Virus record (IMG/VR): IMGVR_UViG_3300009161_000033
Coordinates: 1-64,000 of that record
Length of the DNA: 64,000 nucleotides
Source: a virus
Reading direction: 5' to 3' (one strand)
Position numbers and translations under genes: made by a program
Notes under the pieces: model-generated
What the model saw: the letters and a program-made list of their open reading frames with translations, nothing else
What the model was told of the DNA's origin: nothing
Database searches by the model: none
In this document: positions 1-7,067 of the stretch, one piece after another
Numbering within the stretch: the first letter of the stretch is position 1
How the letters are laid out: each line of letters starts with the position of its first letter

Positions 1-936
1 ACACCTACTATTTCATTAACACCTACAAGAACGGTTACACCTACAATTACACCTACTGTAACACCTAGTACACCATATTCATTCTTCCTCACTAAAAACT
101 GTTGTACTAATCTTGTTGACACTATCTATTTACCGACATCATCCGTAATAGGTTCAGTTTTTATTGATACTTCAGGAGTTTGTCAACAAATAACATCAAT
201 CGGAGGAACAGTTGCAACTGTTATTTGGAACGGAGGGGTTTCTTATGCAACATGTGTCTCGTGTACAGGGGTGAACGTGTGTCCTACCCCAACACCTACC
301 CCAACAAAAACTACAACTCCTACACCAACCCCAACAAAAACTACAACTCCTACACCAACACCAACGGCAACCGCAACTTGTATAACATATACTATAACTT
401 CAGGTACTTTAGGAGCAAGAGTTTCATTTAATGGTTGTTGTCGTAACTCAGGAGAAACAAGTTTAATATTGCCAGCATCAACAGGATTTCAAAAATGTTC
501 AACAACTCTACCTGTTGTAACTAATGGTACCGCAACAATTACATCGGGAGGAGCTTGTCCTTCTTGCGATGATGCTATTGTTACAATTAATTACAGAACA
601 TCAAATGGTGGTTTTACAACTAATCAAACAGGAACTTTAAGTTACACATTGAACGGTGGTTCCCCCGTAACATTATCCACAACAATTGCATCAAACCATG
701 GTACTCTTTATGTTGGAGTACCTCCAAATATTTCTTGTAATTATGGTGACATTTTAGTCTTTAACTTTGTGGCAAATACGGGAGGAAATAACTCTTGGGG
801 TCAAGGTAATTCAGGTCCTTATAATAACATTGGTTGTTTTGGAAACACATACACATATAATGTACTATCAACAGGAGCAATCTCTTTATATTTCAATATC
901 ACATCCCTAAATACGATATGGGGGTCAACTTGTTAA
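1..936 (+). CDS. Thr/Pro-rich virion (tail fibre-like) protein, 5' truncated
   Basis: The reading frame is open from the first base, so the true start lies upstream of the window; the ATG-less region before 271 is coding. It contains Thr-Pro repeats near the left edge, a Cys-containing globular segment, a second mucin-like linker of TPTPT and KTTT units (about nt 283-378), and a Cys-rich Ig-like C-terminal part with CC and CPSCDD motifs. Such Thr-rich linkers recur in the sheath (17407) and in the PKD protein (57895). The composition suggests an extended, surface-exposed tail or head fibre. No enzymatic motif is visible, and the family assignment is inference. It is followed directly by a glycosyltransferase cluster. 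Confidence 0.6.
   Translation, partial: TPTISLTPTRTVTPTITPTVTPSTPYSFFLTKNCCTNLVDTIYLPTSSVIGSVFIDTSGVCQQITSIGGTVATVIWNGGVSYATCVSCTGVNVCPTPTPTPTKTTTPTPTPTKTTTPTPTPTATATCITYTITSGTLGARVSFNGCCRNSGETSLILPASTGFQKCSTTLPVVTNGTATITSGGACPSCDDAIVTINYRTSNGGFTTNQTGTLSYTLNGGSPVTLSTTIASNHGTLYVGVPPNISCNYGDILVFNFVANTGGNNSWGQGNSGPYNNIGCFGNTYTYNVLSTGAISLYFNITSLNTIWGSTC
301..360 (+). repeat. 30-bp tandem repeat, two copies (Thr/Pro linker)
   Basis: Bases 301-330 and 331-360 are identical except at the last base. The repeat is in frame (10 codons) and encodes a P-T-K-T-T-T-P-T-P-T type unit. It is a likely site of repeat-number variation in the linker. Confidence 0.9.
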
Positions 937-947
937 TTTAACAAATC

Positions 948-954
948 TATTTAT
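948..954 (+). promoter_or_regulatory. TATTTAT element upstream of the GT60-like gene
   Basis: Coding-strand TATTTAT, 39 nt before the ATG at 994, in a 57-nt intergenic gap. It belongs to the window-wide set of this motif. Its promoter function is inferred. Confidence 0.45.
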
Positions 955-993
955 TTTAGGTAAATTCTCATTATTTTTTCCATAAAAAGAAAT

Positions 994-2241
994 ATGAAAA
1001 TTTTTGTTCAGATTGCATCTTATAGAGACCCGCAATTAATTCCAACAATCAAAAATATGTTTGAGAACGCCAAAAAACCTAAAAATTTGGTGTTAAGTAT
1101 TTGTAGACAATATCATCCTGAGGATGGTTTTGATAACCTTGATGAATATAAAAATAATAATCAGTTTAGAATTATTGATGTTTTATATTCAGAATCAAAA
1201 GGTGTATGTTGGGCAAGAAATTTAACTCAACAACAATATAGTGGTGAGACTTACACTTTACAGATAGATTCACACATGAGATTTGAAAAGAATTGGGATG
1301 ATACTCTAATCAAAATGGTTAAACAACTACAGAAGAAAGGATTCCCTAAACCATTATTAACAGGGTATGTATCATCATTTGACCCTGACAATGACCCTCA
1401 AGGAAGAGTACAAGAACCATGGAGAATGGGGTTTGATAGATTTATCCCTGAAGGTGCAGTTTTCTTCTTACCTGAAACAATTCCTGGATGGAAAGAAATG
1501 AAAGAACCTGTGACCGCAAGATTCTACTCCGCTCACTTTGGATTCACAATAGGTAAGTTTAGTGAGGAGGTCCAACACGACCCTGAGTTCTATTTCCATG
1601 GAGAAGAGATTTCAATCGCTGCAAGAGCTTATACACATGGGTATGATTTATTCCACCCTCATAGAGTTGTGATTTGGCATGAATATACTCGTAAAGGAAG
1701 AACCAAACAATGGGATGATGATAAAGAATGGGTTAAGAAAAATGATGTTTCCCACTCTAAAAACAGACAACTATTCGGAATGGATGGTGAAGAGGTTACA
1801 TTAGACTTTGGTAAATATGGTTTTGGAACTGAAAGAACTTTAAAAGAATATGAAATATATTCAGGTTTAAGATTTTCAAGAAGAGCGGTTCAACAATACA
1901 CATTAGATAAGCAATATCCACCTAACCCTCAAATATTTGAAACCGAGGAAGAATGGGAAAGTAGTTTTGCAAGTATATTCAAACATTGTATTGATATTGG
2001 GTTCCATCAGGTTCCTGAAAAAGATTATGAGTTTTGGGTTGTCGCTTTCCATGACGAAAAAGACGAAACTCTTTTTAGAAAAGATGCTGATATAAGTGAA
2101 ATTAATAGAATGATGACCGACCCTGACGGATACTGTAAAGTATGGAGGGATTTCCAAACGGCACATAAACCAAAATATTGGGTCGTATGGCCTTATAGTA
2201 CATCAAAAGGTTGGTGTGAAAGATTAATAGGAAATTTATAA
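994..2241 (+). CDS. GT60-like (GlcNAc-type) glycosyltransferase
   Basis: The protein has 415 aa and resembles the Glycosyltransferase (GlcNAc) family, the CAZy GT60 type. Visible hallmarks are the N-terminal IFVQIASYRDPQLIPTI, the metal/nucleotide-sugar segment LQIDSHMRFEKNWD (about residues 89-102), and the acceptor-side block HGEEISIAARAYTHGYD followed by HEYTRKGR. Characterised GT60 enzymes transfer GlcNAc from UDP-GlcNAc to hydroxyproline or threonine of polypeptides (Dictyostelium Skp1, trypanosome mucins). The gene starts at an ATG with an A-rich leader and no Shine-Dalgarno. It heads a cluster of sugar and methyl transferases and lies directly after a Thr/Pro-rich virion protein, so virion protein glycosylation is a reasonable inference. 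Modification of host surface glycans is the alternative. Confidence 0.8.
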   Translation: MKIFVQIASYRDPQLIPTIKNMFENAKKPKNLVLSICRQYHPEDGFDNLDEYKNNNQFRIIDVLYSESKGVCWARNLTQQQYSGETYTLQIDSHMRFEKNWDDTLIKMVKQLQKKGFPKPLLTGYVSSFDPDNDPQGRVQEPWRMGFDRFIPEGAVFFLPETIPGWKEMKEPVTARFYSAHFGFTIGKFSEEVQHDPEFYFHGEEISIAARAYTHGYDLFHPHRVVIWHEYTRKGRTKQWDDDKEWVKKNDVSHSKNRQLFGMDGEEVTLDFGKYGFGTERTLKEYEIYSGLRFSRRAVQQYTLDKQYPPNPQIFETEEEWESSFASIFKHCIDIGFHQVPEKDYEFWVVAFHDEKDETLFRKDADISEINRMMTDPDGYCKVWRDFQTAHKPKYWVVWPYSTSKGWCERLIGNL

Positions 2242-2243
2242 AT

Positions 2244-2618
2244 ATGAAAATGCCAATTAGTGAAATATTAGATAGATATTCTATTGCGATATTAAAAAGA
2301 GAAAGAGCCGACGCTGAAAACTCTAAAGAAATTAATGATTTACAATCAGAGATTGATAAGTATTCCGAAGAACATTATGAGTTCATTAACCAAAAAATTA
2401 AAGATTTAATTGAGGTTAATGGTAATATTTGGGATTTAGAATCCGATATCCGTAAAGGTAAGGAAGGTGAATTAGGTTTAGAGGAAGTTGGTCGTAGAGC
2501 CATAAAAATACGAGAATTTAATAAAGTTAGAATCACTTACAAAAATAATGTTGTTGATTATTTTGGGGAGGGGTATAAAGATATTAAAATGAATCATGTA
2601 AGTAGTGATGATAAATAA
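2244..2618 (+). CDS. Small helical accessory protein of the glycosylation cluster
   Basis: The protein has 124 aa, is charged and largely helical, and starts KMPISEILDRYSIAILKRER. The N-terminal pattern (I-S-E-I-L-D-R-x-x-I-x-x-L-K) resembles DUF6165-type small proteins found beside glycosyltransferases, but I cannot confirm the family. It begins 2 nt after the GT60-like gene and overlaps the next glycosyltransferase by 11 nt, so it is surely co-translated with them. A role as an accessory or partner of the flanking transferases is inference only. Confidence 0.6.
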   Translation: MKMPISEILDRYSIAILKRERADAENSKEINDLQSEIDKYSEEHYEFINQKIKDLIEVNGNIWDLESDIRKGKEGELGLEEVGRRAIKIREFNKVRITYKNNVVDYFGEGYKDIKMNHVSSDDK

Positions 2619-3426
2619 AATTGTAGTAACATTAACAACCGTCCCTGAAAGACTATCTTATCTTGTTGAGGATGGGTTTAAATTAGTGGTCCAATCAATC
2701 TGTGAACAAAATCATAACAACTATGAAGTTCATTTAAATCTACCTAACGTTTATTCTGTAACAGGGGAGTTTTATTTAATACCCGAGTGGTTAGATGAAT
2801 TCCAAGGTAAATACGGACACTTAAAAATATTTAGGACTGAAGATATGGGTCCACCAACCAAAGTTATACCAACCATACTTAGAGAAATACCAGATACTTT
2901 ATTAATTGTTGTTGATGATGATTTAGTTTATCATCCCGATATGATTAACGAACATATAAAATATCATGAAGAACTACCAAATTCAGTTATGTTGTATGAT
3001 GGTAGAGGTTTAATTGGTGATAGATTTAATGATTTAAGAGATTCATGGATTATTTGTGTAACCAAACCTACAAGAATTAGTGGATTGTTACAACATTATA
3101 AATCGGCGTCGTATTTTGTGAGGTATTTTGAACAGGACTTCTATAATGATTTTGTTGGTAAAACAAAATCTGATGATATTCTTATGACTTATTATTTCTT
3201 ATTTAAAAAAATAAAAATGTATGTTATACCATATGAAAAAGATAACGATAAATTGTTAACCTACGACAATTGGTACAACTTCCAAGGAGTTACTACATTC
3301 CCTGTTACAAGACATTCTAATAGTCTCGGAAACACAGGTTGTAACCATCCAAAAATATTAGAATTAGAAACTAAATTTTTCATACCTGAAGAATTTAAGT
3401 TTATAGATAAATTACCTTTAGATTAA
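2608..3426 (+). CDS. GT-A fold glycosyltransferase
   Basis: The protein is 272 aa from the ATG at 2608; a GTG three bases earlier is possible but less likely. It has the N-terminal beta strand and loop IVVTLTTVPERLSYL typical of GT-A transferases and a DxD-type metal site in LLIVVDDDLVYHPDM (about residues 105-119). Further on come the conserved-looking SASYFVRYFEQDF and SDDILMTYYF, where the DD may be the catalytic or acceptor-side acids. It overlaps the upstream small gene by 11 nt and is followed after 3 nt by an FkbM-type methyltransferase. Donor and acceptor are unknown. It is likely cytoplasmic. Confidence 0.7.
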   Translation: MINKIVVTLTTVPERLSYLVEDGFKLVVQSICEQNHNNYEVHLNLPNVYSVTGEFYLIPEWLDEFQGKYGHLKIFRTEDMGPPTKVIPTILREIPDTLLIVVDDDLVYHPDMINEHIKYHEELPNSVMLYDGRGLIGDRFNDLRDSWIICVTKPTRISGLLQHYKSASYFVRYFEQDFYNDFVGKTKSDDILMTYYFLFKKIKMYVIPYEKDNDKLLTYDNWYNFQGVTTFPVTRHSNSLGNTGCNHPKILELETKFFIPEEFKFIDKLPLD

Positions 3427-3429
3427 AAA

Positions 3430-4119
3430 ATGGAATATTTTGAAAAAGTAAAATTATGGGACGATGAACATTGTGAAAAACATGTTTGGAACCTTGCTAA
3501 TAATATGAAAGAATTATTACAATCAAAAAACATAAATGAATTACATTATCTTGACATTGGGGCTAATGTGGGTAAGGTATATGATTTAATGAGTAACGGT
3601 TATACTGTTAAAAAAGTATGGATGTATGAAGCGAGTCCGATACTTTTTGATTACTTAAAAATTAAGTATACTAATGATGAACGAGTCGTAATAAATAATA
3701 TTGCAATCTCTGATTCTGAAGGCGAAGTTAATTTTGACGAATCCTCAATTATACATCAAATTGAAACTAACTCTCCTGATTTAAATTTTGGGTTGTCTAA
3801 GATAGGTAATTCACCCGCACAAACTAAAGTAAAATCTAATAAGTTAAGTAATCTTATAAGTGGCAATAATGAAATTTTAGATAATGTAACTTTTATTAAA
3901 ATTGACACTGAAAACGTTGACTTTAATATTTTAAATGATTTAGTAACAATAATTGATAAATTTAAAACAAAACCAATTATTGAGTTTGAGGTTAATTACC
4001 ACATGGGACCAATAACTAAAGAAATTGCACAATCTATATTAAATAAGTTCTCAAACATAGGATACAAAGAATTGAAATTAGAGGATTGTTGGGGTGACGG
4101 AATTTTAATACCTGAATAA
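3430..4119 (+). CDS. FkbM-family SAM-dependent methyltransferase
   Basis: The protein has 229 aa. The Rossmann SAM-binding motif I is visible as LDIGANVGKVYDLM (about residues 41-54), followed by the acidic motif WMYEASP and then VVINNIAISDSEGEVNF, the arrangement typical of FkbM methyltransferases. A later FIKIDTENVDFNIL matches the family's C-terminal strand. FkbM proteins usually O-methylate sugars or other hydroxyls. The position between glycosyltransferases suggests methylation of the glycan made by this cluster. It sits 3 nt after one gene and 1 nt before the next, so it is operonic. Confidence 0.75.
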   Translation: MEYFEKVKLWDDEHCEKHVWNLANNMKELLQSKNINELHYLDIGANVGKVYDLMSNGYTVKKVWMYEASPILFDYLKIKYTNDERVVINNIAISDSEGEVNFDESSIIHQIETNSPDLNFGLSKIGNSPAQTKVKSNKLSNLISGNNEILDNVTFIKIDTENVDFNILNDLVTIIDKFKTKPIIEFEVNYHMGPITKEIAQSILNKFSNIGYKELKLEDCWGDGILIPE

Positions 4120-4120
4120 T

Positions 4121-4807
4121 ATGATAGAAGAAATTTTAAAAATTGCTAAAGAGTTTAATCAAATCCCTAAGAAATATTGGGAAACGATTAGTTTAACAGG
4201 ACCTCAACATGACTTTGAGAGAAGTAAGCCAGGACCTTACCTAAAAAAGTCGGCAGAAATTGCTAGATTATTAGGAATGAAAACTGTGGTTGAGATTGGT
4301 GCGACAAGATTCGCATTATCTCAAAAATGTTTGGATTATTATAATTCAGATATGAATCCATTTGTCTCCCCACCATGTTGTGCCGATGGTCACGGAGGGA
4401 TTATTTGGACTATTGAAGGTTTTGATGTTTACTCCTGTGACATAGACCCTAATTGTAGAACACAGGCAGAATGGTCATTTGGTAATATTAACCAACCATT
4501 TCCTGATAATTTACATTTACATATTCCTGAAGATGGGATTGAGTTTCTAAGAAACTTTGATAAAAAAATTGACGTGTTATTTTTAGATGGTTGGGACACA
4601 GGGACTCACGAATATCGTGAAAAACACCTTGAGTCATTTGAGGTCGCTAAAGATAAATTATCTGAGACCCATTTAATATTGATTGATGATACGGATTTCA
4701 ATATTGACGGGGAAGGTAAAGATGCTTTCTTATCCCCACATTTATTATCGTTAGGTTATATTTTATTATTTGACGGAAGACAAAAATTATACATTAATAA
4801 AATTTAA
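4121..4807 (+). CDS. Class I SAM methyltransferase-like protein
   Basis: The protein has 228 aa. A degenerate motif I (TVVEIGATRFALSQ) is followed by an acidic strand (VYSCDIDPNCRTQAEW) and by VLFLDGWDTGTHEYREKHLE and LILIDDTDF, matching the Methyltransf_24 class of small-molecule methyltransferases. The insertion PPCCADGHGG between motif I and the acidic strand is unusual and may bind a metal or substrate. The gene is in the operon of sugar-modifying enzymes, 1 nt after the FkbM gene and 3 nt before a two-domain glycosyltransferase. The substrate is unknown. Confidence 0.6.
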   Translation: MIEEILKIAKEFNQIPKKYWETISLTGPQHDFERSKPGPYLKKSAEIARLLGMKTVVEIGATRFALSQKCLDYYNSDMNPFVSPPCCADGHGGIIWTIEGFDVYSCDIDPNCRTQAEWSFGNINQPFPDNLHLHIPEDGIEFLRNFDKKIDVLFLDGWDTGTHEYREKHLESFEVAKDKLSETHLILIDDTDFNIDGEGKDAFLSPHLLSLGYILLFDGRQKLYINKI

Positions 4808-4810
4808 GAT

Positions 4811-6484
4811 ATGTTAACATTAGTAACAGGTTTATGGGACTTAGGAAGAGGTGAACTAACTGAAGGTTGGTCAAGGTCGTATGAAAATCATTATTTGACT
4901 AAATTTAGTGAATTACTAAAGACGGAGAATAACCTCATCATTTTTGGAGATTCCGAATTAGAAAAATTTGTGTGGGAGAGAAGAGATGATTCAAATACTC
5001 AGTTCATTAATAGAAGTTTAGATTGGTTTAAAAATAATGAATTTTATAACAACATTCAAAAAATTAGAACTAACCCTAATTGGTTTAATCAAGTTGGGTG
5101 GTTAAAAGAATCCACGCAAGCAAGGTTAGAAATGTACAATCCACTTGTTATGTGTAAAATGTTTTTATTACATGATGCAAAAATCTTAGATAAATTCAAT
5201 TCTGAGTATATGTTTTGGATTGACGCAGGATTAACTAATACTGTTAGTTCGGGATATTTTACTCATGATAAAGTAATTGATAAATTACCTAACTTAATTA
5301 ATAAATTTACATTTATTACATTTCCTTATGAAACAACTTCCGAAATACATGGGTTTGAATTTAATAAAATATGTGAGTTTGCGGGTGACGTAGTTAATAA
5401 AGTTGCCAGAGGAGGATTTTTTGGAGGACCTAAAGAAACCATAACCGAAACTAATAATTTGTATTATCAATTACTTTCAACAACATTATCAAGTGGATAT
5501 ATGGGAACTGAAGAAAGTATCTTCAGTATTATGTTATACAAATACCCAATGTTATTTGATTATTCAGAGATTGAAGGTAATGGTTTGATATGGTTATTTT
5601 TTGAAAACATTAAGAACGGTGATATAAAACTTAAAAATGAGAAGTCAGGTAATGAGATTGTTAAGGTTACCAACATGAGTAAAGTCGGGTTGTATGTCAT
5701 CGGATTCAATAGTCCTAAACAATTTGAGACCTTATTATTCTCAATGAAAAAGTACGATTCAAATTTCTTAGACAAACCTAAAAAATATTTGTTAGATAAC
5801 TCAACAGACCTTTCAACTACTGATAGATATCTTGAACTTTGTAAGGAATATAATTTTGAACATATTAAAAAAGATAACTTGGGTATTTGTGGGGGAAGAC
5901 AATTTATTGCGGAACACTTTGATAAAACAGATTTAGAATATATGTTCTTTTTTGAGGATGATATGTTCTTCTACCCAAAACAAGGAGATGTTTGTAGAAA
6001 CGGATTTAACCGATATGTTGACAACCTATATACCAAATCCCTCTCAATTATTAATAAAGAAGAGTTGGATTTTATTAAACTCAACTTCACAGAATTTTAT
6101 GGGGATAACTCAACTCAGTGGAGTTGGTATAATGTACCCCAAGTTGTTAGGGAGGTGATATGGCCAAATAATAAAAAATTACCTGTACAAGGATTAGACC
6201 CGAATGCTCCGAGAACAAAATTTGAATCCATTAAAACTCATAATGGGATACCATACTCAACAGGTGAGATTTATTATTGTAACTGGCCTCAGATAGTTTC
6301 AAAAGAAGGTAATCGTAAAATGTTTTTAGAAACAACATGGGGACACCCTTTTGAACAGACGTGGATGAGTCACATCTTCCAAGAAACTGTGAAAGGTAAA
6401 ATTAAATCAGGAATACTTTTATTAACACCAACAGAACACGATAGGTTTGATTTTTATGATGGTTCTTTAAGAAAAGAAAGTTAA
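4811..6484 (+). CDS. Two-domain glycosyltransferase (HtrL/YibB-like plus GT-A-like)
   Basis: The protein has 557 aa. The N-terminal half (about residues 1-280) starts LTLVTGLWDLGRGELTEGWS and contains LVMCKMFLLHDA and YMFWIDAGLTNT, the pattern of HtrL/YibB-like (WlaTC-type) putative glycosyltransferases. The C-terminal half (about 290-557) begins KVGLYVIGFNSPKQFETLL and carries YMFFFEDDMFFYPKQG, a DxD-like site, as in GT-A family 2-type enzymes. It therefore looks like a fusion of two transferases acting in sequence on one glycan. It is the last gene of the cluster; the next gene follows after 47 nt with its own TATTTAT element. Specificities are not predictable from sequence. Confidence 0.65.
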   Translation: MLTLVTGLWDLGRGELTEGWSRSYENHYLTKFSELLKTENNLIIFGDSELEKFVWERRDDSNTQFINRSLDWFKNNEFYNNIQKIRTNPNWFNQVGWLKESTQARLEMYNPLVMCKMFLLHDAKILDKFNSEYMFWIDAGLTNTVSSGYFTHDKVIDKLPNLINKFTFITFPYETTSEIHGFEFNKICEFAGDVVNKVARGGFFGGPKETITETNNLYYQLLSTTLSSGYMGTEESIFSIMLYKYPMLFDYSEIEGNGLIWLFFENIKNGDIKLKNEKSGNEIVKVTNMSKVGLYVIGFNSPKQFETLLFSMKKYDSNFLDKPKKYLLDNSTDLSTTDRYLELCKEYNFEHIKKDNLGICGGRQFIAEHFDKTDLEYMFFFEDDMFFYPKQGDVCRNGFNRYVDNLYTKSLSIINKEELDFIKLNFTEFYGDNSTQWSWYNVPQVVREVIWPNNKKLPVQGLDPNAPRTKFESIKTHNGIPYSTGEIYYCNWPQIVSKEGNRKMFLETTWGHPFEQTWMSHIFQETVKGKIKSGILLLTPTEHDRFDFYDGSLRKES

Positions 6485-6509
6485 TTCGTTTATTTTATGT
6501 AATTCAAAC

Positions 6510-6516
6510 TATTTAT
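6510..6516 (+). promoter_or_regulatory. TATTTAT element upstream of the 143-aa gene
   Basis: The motif ends 15 nt before the ATG at 6532, one of five genes with exactly this spacing. Confidence 0.5.
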
Positions 6517-6531
6517 TATTAAAAATAATAG

Positions 6532-6963
6532 ATGGAGTTTTATATCAAAAAAAACGCAACCCTACCCATAATTAAATTACAGGTTGTTAAAGACGGAAGA
6601 AGTGACTACAACAATTTCATGGACTTGATTGAGGTGTCAGCACTATTCTTTTCTATGGTTGACGTTGAGACGGGCGTACCAAAGATAACTTCTCGTCCTG
6701 CAGGTTTTGTGGAGAAAACTTTCATAGAGCCAAATGCAACACCTGAATACTACATTTATTATCAATTTACAAATAGAGACACAAGTAAAGTCGGTAGATT
6801 TGAAGGTCAGTTTATGTTAAGAAGTGATGATGGTACTTTAATTTTACCAATCAGAGAAAAACTTTATATTAACGTACAAGATTCATTTATTGCTGACGAT
6901 TTAGATTATGAAACTTGTTATTCTTCTGAATTCCCTTGTTGTGTTAACGGACCAATCCTTTAA
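6532..6963 (+). CDS. Small unknown, probably virion-associated
   Basis: The protein has 143 aa, is beta-rich, and starts MEFYIKKNATLPIIKLQVVK. I do not recognise a family with certainty. The layout (LPIIKLQVVKDGR, then FFSMVDVETG, then GRFEGQFMLR) loosely resembles N-terminal domains of baseplate or fibre proteins of the BppU type, which have a short beta sandwich. The C-terminus is Cys-containing (CYSSEFPCC). It stands alone between the glycosylation cluster and DNA polymerase, with its own TATTTAT element, which elsewhere in the window mostly precedes structural genes. Confidence 0.55.
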   Translation: MEFYIKKNATLPIIKLQVVKDGRSDYNNFMDLIEVSALFFSMVDVETGVPKITSRPAGFVEKTFIEPNATPEYYIYYQFTNRDTSKVGRFEGQFMLRSDDGTLILPIREKLYINVQDSFIADDLDYETCYSSEFPCCVNGPIL

Positions 6964-6976
6964 TTTTCAAAATCGT

Positions 6977-7005
6977 TTGATTTAATCACACCAACTCATT
7001 ATACT
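6977..7005 (+). promoter_or_regulatory. Sigma70-like promoter for DNA polymerase
   Basis: TTGATT (6977-6982) and TATACT (7000-7005) are separated by exactly 17 nt, and the -10 box is followed by TA. The same architecture with 17-nt spacing precedes the SSB gene (38352-38380). It is likely an early or middle promoter read by host RNA polymerase. Transcription would start near 7012 and include the hairpin at 7024-7038. Confidence 0.5.
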
Positions 7006-7023
7006 TATAAAGGTAAGGTAAAC

Positions 7024-7038
7024 CCCATTCTGTATGGG
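7024..7038 (+). promoter_or_regulatory. Leader hairpin, possible translational operator of DNA polymerase
   Basis: CCCAT and ATGGG pair in a 5-bp stem with a 5-nt loop (TCTGT), 29 nt before the polymerase ATG, in an otherwise A/T-rich leader. T4 and RB69 gp43 repress their own translation by binding a small leader hairpin. This one is a candidate functional analogue, but it does not overlap the start region as in T4. Confidence 0.3.
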
Positions 7039-7067
7039 AGCTAATAAACCAACTAAAATAATTTATA

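Noticed and set aside
180-431. 83-codon plus-strand ORF over the left-edge gene
   Set aside because: It reads the Thr/Pro repeats in another frame (Tyr/Asn-rich), a shadow of the frame open from base 1.
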